Below are positions 14,943-29,900 of a stretch of 64,000 bases of DNA, piece by piece. The notes below the pieces were generated by a model, which saw only the letters and a list, made by a program, of their open reading frames with translations, made no database searches and was not told the origin of the DNA. The stretch covers positions 8,960,262 to 9,024,261 of the forward strand of contig OX421962.1 in assembly GCA_949128115.1 (NCBI GenBank), written 5' to 3'. The position numbers and the translations under genes are program-made. The DNA is from Anaspis maculata (Eukaryota; Arthropoda; Insecta; Coleoptera; Scraptiidae). Position 1 is the stretch's first letter. Each line of letters opens with the position of its first letter.

Positions 14943-14957
14943 TACTTTAGTGACTCA
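14943..14957 (+). repeat. target-site duplication, right copy
   Basis: TACTTTAGTGACTCA, identical to 10604-10618. The last seven bases continue directly into satellite sequence. Confidence 0.9.
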
Positions 14958-17900
14958 ACATTACGTGACAGTCAATAAGGGTCAAAATTAAAAATTCCAT
15001 TTTTATCGCAAATCAGACCCTATTTCCAAGAAATTCAGAAATAGGGTTTCATAAAAAGCCGCTATCAATCTTTTCTGACATGATTTCTGGCAATACTTGA
15101 AAAAGCCGACACGAAATAGCAATTCAAAGTCCAGTTCGATTACGGAAAGACGACCTGGTGTTGAAGTTTGATATTTTCACAAAAAAATTGAGATTGAACA
15201 CCTGAGGACCTCACATTTGATCTGTCTGACCTTGAACAAGTATTATTTTATTCAAAATTGTTGGCGTTGAAGTGGCACAGCTGTGATATTTTTCAATACT
15301 TGGCGAGACTTGTCTCGTTTCTGACTCAACATTACGTGACAGTCAATAAGGGTCAAAATTAAAAATTTCATTTTTATCGCAAATCAGACCCTATTTCCAA
15401 GAAATTCAGAAATAGGGTTTCATAAAAAGCCGCTATCAATCTTTTCTGACATGATCTCTGGCAATCCTTGAAAAAACCGACACGAAATAGCAATTCAAAG
15501 TCCAGTTCGATTACGGAATGACGACCTGGTGTTGAAGTTTGATATTTTCACAAAAAAATTGAGATTGAACACCTGAGGACCTCACATTTGATCTGTCTGA
15601 CCTTGAACAAGTATTATTTTATTCGAAATTGTTGGCGCTGAAGTGGCACAGCTGTGATATTTTTCAATACTTGGCAAGACTTGTCTCGTTTCTGACTCAA
15701 CATTACGTGACAGTCAATAAGGGTCAAAATTAAAAATTCCATTTTTATCGCAAATCAGACCCTATTTTCAAGAAATTCAGAAATGGGGTTTCATAAAAAG
15801 CCGCTATCAATCTTTTCTGACATGATTTCTGGCAATCCTTGAAAAAACCGACACGAAATAGCAATTCAAAGTCCAGTTCGATTACGGAATGACGACCTGG
15901 TGTTGAAGTTTGATATTTTCACAAAAAAATTGAGATTGAACACCTGAGGACCTCACATTTGATCTGTCTGACCTTGAACAAGTATTATTTGATTCAAAAT
16001 TGTTGGCGTTGAAGTGGCACAGCTGAGATATTTTTCAATACTTGGCGAGACTTGTCTCGTTTCTGACTCAACATTACGTGACAGTCAATAAGGGTCAAAA
16101 TTAAAAAGTCCATTTTTATCGCAAATCAGACCCTATTTCCAAGAAATTCAGAAATAGGGTTTCATAAAAAGCCGCTATCAATCTTTTCTGACATGATCTC
16201 TGGCAATCCTTGAAAAAACCGACACGAAATAGCAATTCAAAGTCCAGTTCGATTACGGAATGACGACCTGGTGTTGAAGTTTGATATTTTCACAAAAAAA
16301 TTGAGATTGAACACCTGAGGACCTCACATTTGATCTGTCTGACCTTGAACAAGTATTATTTTATTCGAAATTGTTGGCGCTGAAGTGGCACAGCTGTGAT
16401 ATTTTTCAATACTTGGCAAGACTTGTCTCGTTTCTGACTCAACATTACGTGACAGTCAATAAGGGTCAAAATTAAAAATTCCATTTTTATCGCAAATCAG
16501 ACCCTATTTCCAAGAAATTCAGAAATGGGGTTTCATAAAAAGCCGCTATCAATCTTTTCTGACATGATTTCTGGCAATCCTTGAAAAACCCGACACGAAA
16601 TAGCAATTCAAAGTCCAGTTCGATTACGGAATGACGACCTGGTGTTGAAGTTTGATATTTTCACAAAAAAATTGAGATTGAACACCTGAGGACCTCACAT
16701 TTGATCTGTCTGACCTTGAACAAGTATTATTTGATTCAAAATTGTTGGCGTTGAAGTGGCACAGCTGAGATATTTTTCAATACTTGGCGAGACTTGTCTC
16801 GTTTCTGACTCAACATTACGTGACAGTCAATAAGGGTCAAAATTAAAAAGTCCATTTTTATCGCAAATCAGACCCTATTTCCAAGAAATTCAGAAATAGG
16901 GTTCCATAAAAAGCCGCTATCAATCTTTTCTGACATGATTTCTGGCAGACCTTGGAAAAACCGACACGAAATAGCAATTCAAAGTCCAGTTCGATTACGG
17001 AATGACGACCTGGTGTTGAAGTTTGATATTTTCACAAAAAAATTGAGATTGAACACCTGAGGACCTCACATTTGATCTGTCTGACCTTGAACAAGTATTA
17101 TTTTATTCAAAATTGTTGGCGTTGAAGTGGCACAGCTGTGATATTTTTCAATACTTGGCGAGACTTGTCTCGTTTCTGACTCAACATTACGTGACAGTCA
17201 ATAAGGGTCAAAATTAAAAATTCCATTTTCATCGCAAATCAGACCCTATTTCCAAGAAATTCAGAAATAGGGTTCCATAAAAAGCCGCTATCAATCTTTT
17301 CTGACATGATTTCTGGCAATCCTTGGAAAAACCGACACGAAATAGCAATTCAAAGTCCAGTTCGATTACGGAATGACGACCTGGTGTTGAAGTTTGATAT
17401 TTTCACAAAAAAATTGAGATTGAACACCTGAGGACCTCACATTTGATCTGTCTGACCTTGAACAAGTATTATTTTATTCAAAATTGTTGGCGTTGAAGTG
17501 GCACAGCTGTGATATTTTCCAATACTTGGCGAGACTTGTCTCGTTTCTGACTCAACATTACGTGACAGTCAATGAGGGTCAAAATTAAAAATTCCATTTT
17601 TATCGCAAATCAGACCCTATTTCCAAGAAATTCAGAAATAGGGTTTCATAAAAAGCCGCTATCAATCTTTTCTGACATGATTTCTGGCAATCCTTGAAAA
17701 AACCGACACGAAATAGCAATTCAAAGTCCAGTTCGATTACGGAATGACGACCTGGTGTTGAAGTTTGATATTTTCACAAAAAAATTGAGATTGAACACCT
17801 GAGGACCTCACATTTGATCTGTCTGACCTTGAACAAGTATTATTTTATTCAAAATTGTTGGCGTTGAAGTGGCACAGCTGTGATATTTTTCAATACTTGG

Positions 17901-20900
17901 CGAGACTTGTCTCGTTTCTGACTCGACATTACGTGACAGTCAATAAGGGTCAAAATTAAAAATTTCATTTTTATCGCAAATCAGACCCTATTTCCAAGAA
18001 ATTCAGAAATAGGGTTTCATAAAAAGCCGCTATCAATCTTTTCTGACATGATCTCTGGCAATCCTTGAAAAAACCGACACGAAATAGCAATTCAAAGTCC
18101 AGTTCGATTACGGAATGACGACCTGGTGTTGAAGTTTGATATTTTCACAAAAAAATTGAGATTGAACACCTGAGGACCTCACATTTGATCTGTCTGACCT
18201 TGAACAAGTATTATTTGATTCAAAATTGTTGGCGTTGAAGTGGCACAGCTGAGATATTTTTCAATACTTGGCGAGACTTGTCTCGTTTCTGACTCAACAT
18301 TACGTGACAGTCAATAAGGGTCAAAATTAAAAATTCCATTTTTATCGCAAATCAGACCCTATTTCCAAGAAATTCAGAAATAGGGTTTCATAAAAAGCCG
18401 CTATCAATCTTTTCTGACATGATTTCTGGCAATCCTTGAAAAAACCGACACGAAATAGCAATTCAAAAACCAGTTCGATTACGGAATGACGACCTGGTGT
18501 TGAAGTTTGATATTTTCACAAAAAAATTGAGATTGAACACCTGAGGACCTCACATTTGATCTGTCTGACCTTGAACAAGTATTATTTGATTCAAAATTGT
18601 TGGCGTTGAAGTGGCACAGCTGAGATATTTTTCAATACTTGGCGAGACTTGTCTCGTTTCTGACTCAACAATACGTGACAGTCAATAAGAGTCAAAATTA
18701 AAAATTCCATTTTTATCGCAAATCAGACCCTATTTCCAAGAAATTCAGAAATAGGGTTCCATAAAAAGCCGCTATCAATCTTTTCTGACATGATTTCTGG
18801 CAATCCTTGGAAAAACCGACACGAAATAGCAATTCAAAGTCCAGTTCGATTACGGAATGACGACCTGGTGTTGAAGTTTGATATTTTCACAAAAAAATTG
18901 AGATTGAACACCTGAGGACCTCACATTTGATCTGTCTGACCTTGAACAAGTATTATTTTATTCAAAATTGTTGGCGTTGAAGTGGCACAGCTGTGATATT
19001 TTTCAATACTTGGCGAGACTTGTCTCGTTTCTGACTCAACATTACGTGACAGTCGATAAGGGTCAAAATTAAAAATTCCATTTTTATCGCAAATCAGACC
19101 CTATTTCCAAGAAATTCAGAAATAGGGTTCCATAAAAAGCCGCTATCAATCTTTTCTGACATGATTTCTGGCAATCCTTGGAAAAACCGACACGAAATAG
19201 CAATTCAAAGTCCAGTTCGATTACGGAATGACGACCTGGTGTTGAAGTTTGATATTTTCACAAAAAAATTGAGATTGAACACCTGAGGACCTCACATTTG
19301 ATCTGTCTGACCTTGAACAAGTATTATTTTATTCAAAATTGTTGGCGTTGAAGTGGCACAGCTGTGATATTTTCCAATACTTGGCGAGACTTGTCTCGTT
19401 TCTGACTCAACATTACGTGACAGTCAATGAGGGTCAAAATTAAAAATTCCATTTTTATCGCAAATCAGACCCTATTTCCAAGAAATTCAGAAATAGGGTT
19501 TCATAAAAAGCCGCTATCAATCTTTTCTGACATGATTTCTGGCAATCCTTGAAAAAACCGACACGAAATAGCAATTCAAAGTCCAGTTCGATTACGGAAT
19601 GACGACCTGGTGTTGAAGTTTGATATTTTCACAAAAAAATTGAGATTGAACACCTGAGGACCTCACATTTGATCTGTCTGACCTTGAACAAGTATTATTT
19701 TATTCAAAATTGTTGGCGTTGAAGTGGCACAGCTGTGATATTTTTCAATACTTGGCGAGACTTGTCTCGTTTCTGACTCAACATTACGTGACAGTCAATA
19801 AGGGTCAAAATTAAAAATTCCATTTTTATCGCAAATCAGACCCTATTTCCAAGAAATTCAGAAATAGGGTTTCATAAAAAGCCGCTATCAATCTTTTCTG
19901 ACATGATTTCTGGCAATACTTGAAAAAGCCGACACGAAATAGCAATTCAAAGTCCAGTTCGATTACGGAATGACGACCTGGTGTTGAAGTTTGATACTTT
20001 CACAAAAAAATTGAGATTGAACACCTGAGGACCTCACATTTGATCTGTCTGACCTTGAACAAGTATTATTTCATTCAAAATTGTTGGCGTTGAAGTGGCA
20101 CAGCTGTGATATTTTTCAATACTTGGCGAGACTTGTCTCGTTTCTGACTCAACATTACGTGACAGTCAATAAGGGTCAAAATTAAAAATTCCATTTTTAT
20201 CGCAAATCAGACCCTATTTCCAAGAAATTCAGAAATAGGGTTCCATAAAAAGCCGCTTTCAATCTTTTCTGACATGATTTCTGGCAATCCTTGGAAAAAC
20301 CGACACGAAATAGCAATTCAAAGTCCAGTTCGATTACGGAATGACGACCTGGTGTTGAAGTTTGATATTTTCACAAAAAAATTGAGATTGAACACCTGAG
20401 GACCTCACATTTGATCTGTCTGACCTTGAACAAGTATTATTTTATTCAAAATTGTTGGCGTTGAAGTGGCACAGCTGTGATTTTTTTCAATACTTGGCGA
20501 GACTTGTCTCGTTTCTGACTCAACATTACGTGACAGTCAATGAGGGTCAAAATTAAAAATTCCATTTTTATCGCAAATCAGACCCTATTTCCAAGAAATT
20601 CAGAAATAGGGTTCCATAAAAAGCCGCTTTCAATCTTTTCTGACATGATTTCTGGCAATCCTTGGATAAACCGACACGAAATAGCAATTCAAAGTCCAGT
20701 TCGATTACGGAATGACGACCTGGTGTTGAAGTTTGATATTTTCACAAAAAAATTGAGATTGAACACCTGAGGACCTCACATTTGATCTGTCTGACCTTGA
20801 ACAAGTATTATTCCATTCAAAATTGTTGGCGTTGAAGTGGCACAGCTGTGATATTTTTCAATACTTGGCGAGACTTGTCTCGTTTCTGACTCAACATTAC

Positions 20901-23900
20901 GTGACAGTCAATGAGGGTCAAAATTAAAAATTCCATTTTTATCGCAAATCAGACCCTATTTCCAAGAAATTCAGAAATAGGGTTCCATAAAAAGCCGCTT
21001 TCAATCTTTTCTGACATGATTTCTGGCAATACTTGAAGAAACCGACACGAAATAGCAATTCAAAGTCCAGTTCGATTACGGAATGACGACCTGGTGTTGA
21101 AATTTGATATTTTCACAAAAAAATTGAGATTGAACACCTGAGGACCTCACATTTGATCTGTCTGACCTTGAACAAGTATTATCTTATTCAAAATTGTTGG
21201 CGTTGAAGTGGCACAGCTGTGATATTTTTCAATACTTGGCGAGACTTGTCTCGTTTCTGACTCAACATTACGTGACAGTCAATAAGGGTCAAAATTGAAA
21301 ATTCCATTTTTATCGCAAATCAGACCCTATTTCCAAGAAATTCAGAAATAGGGTTTCATAAAAAGCCGCTATCTATCTTTTCTGACATGATTTCTGGCAA
21401 TCCTTGAAAAAACCGACACGAAATAGCAATTCAAAGTCCAGTTCGATTACGGAAAGACGACCTGGTGTTGAAGTTTGACATTTTTCACAAAAAAATTGAG
21501 ATTGAACACCTGAGGGCCTTACATTTGATCTGTCTGACCTTGAACAAGTAATATTTTATTCAAAATTGTTGGCGTTGAAGTGGCACAGCTGTGATATTTT
21601 TCAATACTTGGCGAGACTTGTCTCGTTTCTGACTCAACATTACGTGACAGTCAATAGGGGTCAAAATTAAAAATTCCATTTTTATCGCAAATCAGACCCT
21701 ATTTCCAAGAAATTCAGAAATAGGGTTTTATAAAAAGCCGCTATCAATCTTTTCTGACATGATTTCTGGCAATCCTTGAAAAAACCGACACGAAATAGCA
21801 ATTCAAAGTCCAGTTCGATTACGGAATGACGACCTGGTGTTGAAGTTTGATATTTTCACAAAAAAATTGAGATTGAACACCTGAGGACCTCACATTTGAT
21901 CTGTCTGACCTTGAACAAGTATTATTTTATTCAAAATTGTTGGCGTTGAAGTGGCACAGCTGTGATATTTTTCAATACTTGGCGAGACTTGTCTCGTTTC
22001 TGACTCAACATTACGTGACAGTCAATAAGGGTCAAAATTAAAAATTCCATTTTTATCGTAAATCAGACCCTATTTCCAAGAAATTCAGAAATAGGGTTTC
22101 ATAAAAAGCCGCTATCAATCTTTTCTGACATGATTTCTGGCAATACTTATAAAAACCGACACGAAATAGCAATTCAAAGTCCAGTTCGATTACGGAATGA
22201 CGACCTGGTGTTGAAGTTTGATATTTCCACAAAAAAATTGAGATCGAACACCTGAGGACCTCACATTTGATCTGTCCGACCTTGAACAAGTATTATTTTA
22301 TTCAAAATTGTTGGCGCTGAAGTGGCACAGCTGAGATATTTTTCAATACTTGGCGAGACTTGTCTCGTTTCTGACTCAACATTACGTGACAGTCAATAAA
22401 GGTCAAAATTAAAAATTCCATTTTTATCGCAAACAGACCCTATTTCCAAGAAATTCAGAAATAGGGTTTCATAAAAAGCCGCTATCAATCTTTTCTGACA
22501 TGATTTCTGGCAATCCTTGAAAAAACCGACACGAAATAGCAATTCAAAGTCCAGTTCGATTACGGAATGACGACCTGGTGTTGAAGTTTGATATTTTCAC
22601 AAAAAAAGTGAGATTGAACACCTGAGGACCTCACATTTGATCTGTCTGACCTTGAACAAGTATTATTTTATTCAAAATTGTTGGCGTTGAAGTGGCACAG
22701 CTGTGATATTTTTCAATACTTGGCGAGACTTGTCTCGTTTCTGACTCAACATTACGTGACAGTCAATAAGGGTCAAAATTAAAAATTCCATTTTTATCGT
22801 AAATCAGACCCTATTTCCAAGAAATTCAGAAATAGGGTTTCATAAAAAGCCGCTATCAATCTTTTCTGACATGATTTCTGGCAATACTTATAAAAACCGA
22901 CACGAAATAGCAATTCAAAGTCCAGTTCGATTACGGAATGACGACCTGGTGTTGAAGTTTGATATTTTCACAAAAAAATTGAGATCGAACACCTGAGGAC
23001 CTCACATTTGATCTGTCCGACCTTGAACAAGTATTATTTTAATCCAAAATTGTTGGCGTTGAAGTGGCACAGCTGTGATATTTTTCAATACTTGGCGAGA
23101 CTTGTCTCGTTTCTGACTCAACATTACGTGACAGTCAATAAGGGTCAAAATTAAAAATTTCATTTTTATCGCAAATCAGACCCTATTTCCAAGAAATTCA
23201 GAAATAGGGTTTCATAAAAAGCCGCTATCAATCTTTTCTGAAATGATTTCTGGCAATCCTTGGAAAAACCGACACGAAATAGCAATTCAAAGTCCAGTTC
23301 GATTACGGAATGACGACCTGGTGTTGAAGTTTGATATTTTCACAAAAAAATTGAGATTGAACACCTGAGGACCTTACATTTGATCTGTCTGACCTTGAAC
23401 AAGTAATATTTTATTCAAAATTGTTGGCGTTGAAGTGGCACAGCTGTGATATTTTTCAATACTTGGCGAGACTTGTCTCGTTTCTGACTCAACATTACGT
23501 GACAGTCAATAAGGGTCAAAATTAAAAATTCCATTTTTATCGTAAATCAGACCCTATTTCCAAGAAATTCAGAAATAGGGTTTCATAAAAAGCCGCTATC
23601 AATCTTTTCTGACATGATTTCTGGCAATACTTATAAAAACCGACACGAAATAGCAATTCAAAGTCCAGTTCGATTACGGAATGACGACCTGGTGTTGAAG
23701 TTTGATATTTCCACAAAAAAATTGAGATCGAACACCTGAGGACCTCACATTTGATCTGTCCGACCTTGAACAAGTATTATTTTATTCAAAATTGTTGGCG
23801 CTGAAGTGGCACAGCTGAGATATTCTTCAATACTTGGCGAGACTTGTCTCGTTTCTGACTCAACATTACGTGACAGTCAATAAGGGTCAAAATTAAAAAT

Positions 23901-26400
23901 TCCATTTTTATCGCAAACAGACCCTATTTCCAAGAAATTCAGAAATAGGGTTTCATAAAAAGCCGCTATCAATCTTTTCTGACATGATTTCTGGCAATCC
24001 TTGAAAAAACCGACACGAAATAGCAATTCAAAGTCCAGTTTGATTACGGAATGACGACCTGGTGTTGAAGTTTGATATTTTCACAAAAAAATTGAGATTG
24101 AACACCTGAGGACCTCACATTTGATCTGTCTGACCTTGAACAAGTATTATTCTATTCAAAATTGTTGGCGTTGAAGTGGCACAGCTGTGATATTTTTCAA
24201 TACTTGGCGAGACTTGTCTCGTTTCTGACTCAACATTACGTGACAGTCAATAAGGGTCAAAATTAAAAATTCCATTTTTATCGTAAATCAGACCCTATTT
24301 CCAAGAAATTCAGAAATAGGGTTCCATAAAAAGCCGCTATCAATCTTTTCTGACATGATTTCTGGCAATACTTATAAAAACCGACACGAAATAGCAATTC
24401 AAAGTCCAGTTCGATTACGGAATGACGACCTGGTGTTGAAGTTTGATATTTTCACAAAAAAATTGAGATCGAACACCTGAGGACCTCACATTTGATCTGT
24501 CCGACCTTGAACAAGTATTATTTTAATCCAAAATTGTTGGCGTTGAAGTGGCACAGCTGTGATATTTTTCAATACTTGGCGAGACTTGTCTCGTTTCTGA
24601 CTCAACATTACGTGACAGTCAATAAGGGTCAAAATTAAAAATTTCATTTTTATCGCAAATCAGACCCTATTTCCAAGAAATTCAGAAATAGGGTTTCATA
24701 AAAAGCCGCTATCAATCTTTTCTGAAATGATTTCTGGCAATCCTTGAAAAAACCGACACGAAATAGCAATTCAAAGTCCAGTTCGATTACGGAATGACGA
24801 CCTGGTGTTGAAGTTTGATATTTTCACAAAAAAATTGAGATTGAACACCTGAGGACCTCACATTTGATCTGTCTGACCTTGAACAAGTATTATTCCATTC
24901 AAAATTGTTGGCGTTGAAGTGGCACAGCTGTGATATTTTTCAATACTTGGCGAGACTTGTCTCGTTTCTGACTCAACATTACGTGACAGTCAATAAGGGT
25001 CAAAATTGAAAATTCCATTTTTATCGCAAATCAGACCCTATTTCCAAGAAATTCAGAAATAGGGTTCCATAAAAAGCCGCTATCAATCTTTTCTGACATG
25101 ATTTCTGGCAATACTTGAAGAAACCGATACGAAATAGCAATTCAAAGTCCAGTTCGATTACGGAATGACGACCTGGTGTTGAAGTTTGACATTTTTCACA
25201 AAAAAATTGAGATTGAACACCTGAGGACCTTACATTTGATCTGTCTGACCTTGAACAAGTAATATTTTATTCAAAATTGTTGGCGTTGAAGTGGCACAGC
25301 TGTGATATTTTTCAATACTTGGCGAGACTTGTCTCGTTTCTGACTCAACATTACGTGACAGTCAATAAGGGTCAAAATTAAAAATTCCATTTTTATCGCA
25401 AATCAGACCCTATTTCCAAGAAATTCAGAAATAGGGTTTTATAAAAAGCCGCTATCAATCTTTTCTGACATGATTTCTGGCAATACTTGAAGAAACCGAT
25501 ACGAAATAGCAATTCAAAGTCCAGTTCGATTACGGAATGACGACCTGGTGTTGAAGTTTGATATTTTCACAAAAAAATTGAGATTGAACACCTGAGGACC
25601 TCACATTTGATCTGTCTGACCTTGAACAAGTATTATTTTATTCAAAATTTTTGGCGTTGAAGTGGCACAGCTGTGATATTTTTCAATACTTGGCGAGACT
25701 TGTCTCGTTTCTGACTCAACATTACGTGACAGTCAATAAGGGTCAAAATTGAAAATTCCATTTTTATCGCAAATCAGACCCTATTTCCAAGAAATTCAGA
25801 AATAGGGTTCCATAAAAAGCCGCTATCAATCTTTTCTGACATGATTTCTGGCAATCCTTGGAAAAACCGACACGAAATAGCAATTCAAAGTCCAGTTCGA
25901 TTACGGAATGACGACCTGGTGTTGAAGTTTGATATTTTCACAAAAAAATTGAGATTGAACACCTGAGGACCTCACATTTGATCTGTCTGACCTTGAACAA
26001 GTATTATTTTATTCAAAATTGTTGGCGTTGAAGTGGCACAGCTGTGATATTTTTCAATACTTGGCGAGACTTGTCTCGTTTCTGACTCAACATTACGTGA
26101 CAGTCAATAAGGGTCAAAATTAAAAATTCCATTTTTATCGCAAATCAGACCCTATTTCCAAGAAATTCAAAGATAGGGTTTCATAAAAAGCCGCTATCAA
26201 TCTTTTCTGACATGATTTCTGGCAATCCTTGAAAAAACCGACACGAAATAGCAATTCAAAGTCCAGTTCGATTACGGAATGACGACCTGGTGTTGAAGTT
26301 TGATATTTTCACAAAAAAATTGAGATTGAACACCTGAGGACCTCACATTTGATCTGTCTGACCTTGAACAAGTATTATTTTATTCAAAATTGTTGGCGTT
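14951..26400 (+). repeat. left part of the satellite: more diverse monomers, short local duplications
   Basis: About 31 monomers carry variants rarer further right: GGAAAGACG in the first monomer and again near 21,450; ACTTATAAAAACC near 22,145, 22,885, 23,630 and 24,370; CAAACAGACCC one-base deletions near 22,430 and 23,915. A dimer-scale duplication (742 bp) is marked by TTAAAAAGTCC at about 16,105 and 16,847. A four-monomer duplication (1,484 bp) is marked by matching stretches at 22,053 and 23,537. Edge monomers being more varied than the interior is expected under unequal crossing-over. Confidence 0.75.
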
Positions 26401-26999
26401 GAAGTGGCACAGCTGTGATATTTTTTAATACTTGGCGAGACTTGTCTCGTTTCTGACTCAACATTACGTGACAGTCAATAAGGGTCAAAATTAAAAATTC
26501 CATTTTTATCGCAAATCAGACCCTATTTCCAAGAAATTCAGAAATATGGTTTCATAAAAAGCCGCTATCAATCTTTTCTGACATGATTTCTGGCAATCCT
26601 TGGAAAAACCGACACGAAATAGCAATTCAAAGTCCAGTTCGATTACGGAATGACGACCTGGTGTTGAAGTTTGATATTTTCACAAAAAAATTGAGATTGA
26701 ACACCTGAGGACCTCACATTTGATCTGTCTGACCTTGAACAAGTATTATTTTATTCAAAATTGTTGGCGTTGAAGTGGCACAGCTGTGATATTTTTCAAT
26801 ACTTGGCGAGACTTGTCTCGTTTCTGACTCAACATTACGTGACAGTCAATAAGGGTCAAAAATAAAAATTCCATTTTTATCGCAAATCAGACCCTATTTC
26901 GAAGAAATTCAGAAATAGGGTTTCATGAAAAGCCGCTATCAATCTTTTCTGACATGATTTCTGGCAATCCTTGAAAAAACCGACACGAAATAGCAATTC

Positions 27000-29900
27000 A
27001 AAGTCCAGTTCGATTACGGAATGACGACCTGGTGTTGAAGTTTGATATTTTCACAAAAAAATTGAGATTGAACACCTGAGGACCTCACATTTGATCTGTC
27101 TGACCTTGAACAAGTATTATTTTATTCAATATTGTTGGCGTTGAAGTGGCACAGCTGTGATATTTTTCAATACTTGGCGAGACTTGTCTCGTTTCTGACT
27201 CAACATTACGTGACAGTCAATAAGTGTCAAAATTAAAAATTCCATTTTTATCGCAAATCAGACCCTATTTCCAAAAAATTCAGAAATAGGGTTTCATAAA
27301 AAGCCGCTATCAATCTTTTCTGACATGATTTCTGGCAATCCTTGAAAAAACCGACACGAAATAGCAATTCAAAGTCCAGTTCGATTACGGAATGACGACC
27401 TGGTCTTGAAGTTTGATATTTTCACAAAAAAATTGAGATTGAACACCTGAGGACCTCACATTTGATCTGTCTGACCTTGAACAAGTATTATTTTATTCAA
27501 AATTGTTGGCGTTGAAGTGGCACAGCTGTGATATTTTTCAATACTTGGCGAGACTTGTCTCGTTTCTGACTCAACAATTCGTGACAGTCAATAAGGGTCA
27601 AAATTAAAAATTCCATTTTTATCGCAAATCAGACCCTATTTCCAAGAAATTCAAAGATAGGGTTTCATAAAAAGCCGCTATCAATCTTTTCTGACATGAT
27701 TTCTGGCAATCCTTGAAAAAACCGACACGAAATAGCAATTCAAAGTCCAGTTCGATTACGGAATGACGACCTGGTGTTGAAGTTTGATATTTTCACAAAA
27801 AAATTGAGATTGAACACCTGAGGACCTCACATTTGATCTGTCTGACCTTGAACAAGTATTATTTTATCCAAAATTGTTGGCGTTGAAGTGGCACAGCTGT
27901 GATATTTTTCAATACTTGGCGAGACTTGTCTCGTTTCTGACTCAACATTACGTGACAGTCAATAAGGGTCAAAATAAAAAATTCCATTTTTATCGCAAAT
28001 CAGACCCTATTTCCAAGAAATCCAGAAATAGGGTTCCATAAAAAGCCGCAATCAATCTTTTCTGACATGATTTCTGATAATCCTTGAAAAAATCGACACG
28101 AAATAGCAATTCAAAGTCCAGTTCGATTACGGAATGACGACCTGGTGTTGAAGTTTGATATTTTCACAAAAAAATTGAGATTGAACACCTGAGGACCTCA
28201 CATTTGATCTGTCTGACCTTGAACAAGTATTATTTTATTCAAAATTGTTGGCGTTGAAGTGGCACAGCTGTGATATTTTTTAATACTTGGCGAGACTTGT
28301 CTCGTTTCTGACTCAACATTACGTGACAGTCAATAAGGGTCAAAATTAAAAATTCCATTTTTATCGCAAATCAGACCCTATTTCCAAGAAATTCAGAAAT
28401 ATGGTTTCATAAAAAGCCGCTATCAATCTTTTCTGACATGATTTCTGGCAATCCTTGGAAAAACCGACACGAAATAGCAATTCAAAGTCCAGTTCGATTA
28501 CGGAATGACGACCTGGTGTTGAAGTTTGATATTTTCACAAAAAAATTGAGATTGAACACCTGAGGACCTCACATTTGATCTGTCTGACCTTGAACAAGTA
28601 TTATTTTATTCAAAATTGTTGGCGTTGAAGTGGCACAGCTGTGATATTTTTCAATACTTGGCGAGACTTGTCTCGTTTCTGACTCAACATTACGTGACAG
28701 TCAATAAGGGTCAAAGTTAAAAATTCCATTTTTATCGCAAATCAGACCCTATTTCCAAGAAATTCAAAGATAGGGTTTCATAAAAAGCCGCTATCAATCT
28801 TTTCTGACATGATTTCTGGCAATCCTTGAAAAAACCGACACGAAATAGCAATTCAAAGTCCAGTTCGATTACGGAATGACGACCTGGTGTTGAAGTTTGA
28901 TATTTTCACAAAAAAATTGAGATTGAACACCTGAGGACCTCACATTTGATCTGTCTGACCTTGAACAAGTATTATTTTATTCAAAATTGTTGGCGTTGAA
29001 GTGGCACAGCTGTGATATTTTTTAATACTTGGCGAGACTTGTCTCGTTTCTGACTCAACATTACGTGACAGTCAATAAGGGTCAAAATTAAAAATTCCAT
29101 TTTTATCGCAAATCAGACCCTATTTCCAAGAAATTCAGAAATATGGTTTCATAAAAAGCCGCTATCAATCTTTTCTGACATGATTTCTGGCAATCCTTGA
29201 AAAAACCGACACGAAATAGCAATTCAAAGTCCAGTTCGATTACGGAATGACGACCTGGTGTTGAAGTTTGATATTTTCACAAAAAAATTGAGATTGAACA
29301 CCTGAGGACCTCACATTTGATCTGTCTGACCTTGAACAAGTATTATTTTATTCAATATTGTTGGCGTTGAAGTGGCACAGCTGTGATATTTTTCAATACT
29401 TGGCGAGACTTGTCTCGTTTCTGACTCAACATTACGTGACAGTCAATAAGTGTCAAAATTAAAAATTCCATTTTTATCGCAAATCAGACCCTATTTCCAA
29501 AAAATTCAGAAATAGGGTTTCATAAAAAGCCGCTATCAATCTTTTCTGACATGATTTCTGGCAATCCTTGAAAAAACCGACACGAAATAGCAATTCAAAG
29601 TCCAGTTTGATTACGGAATGACGACCTGGTCTTGAAGTTTGATATTTTCACAAAAAAATTGAGATTGAACACCTGAGGACCTCACATTTGATCTGTCTGA
29701 CCTTGAACAAGTATTATTTTATTCAAAATTGTTGGCGTTGACGTGGCACAGCTGTGATATTTTTCAATACTTGGCGAGACTTGTCTCGTTTCTGACTCAA
29801 CAATTCGTGACAGTCAATAAGGGTCAAAATTAAAAATTCCATTTTTATCGCAAATCAGACCCTATTTCCAAGAAATTCAAAGATAGGGTTTCATAAAAAG

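Noticed and set aside
15400..15700. CENP-B box in the monomer (GTTCGATTACGGAATGA)
   Set aside because: It shares only TTCG and a GG with the CENP-B consensus and lacks the required A and CGGG positions.
20540..20770. 76-codon + strand open frame in one satellite monomer
   Set aside because: It depends on a single variant base pattern in that monomer and begins at a non-AUG codon; it is ordinary satellite sequence.
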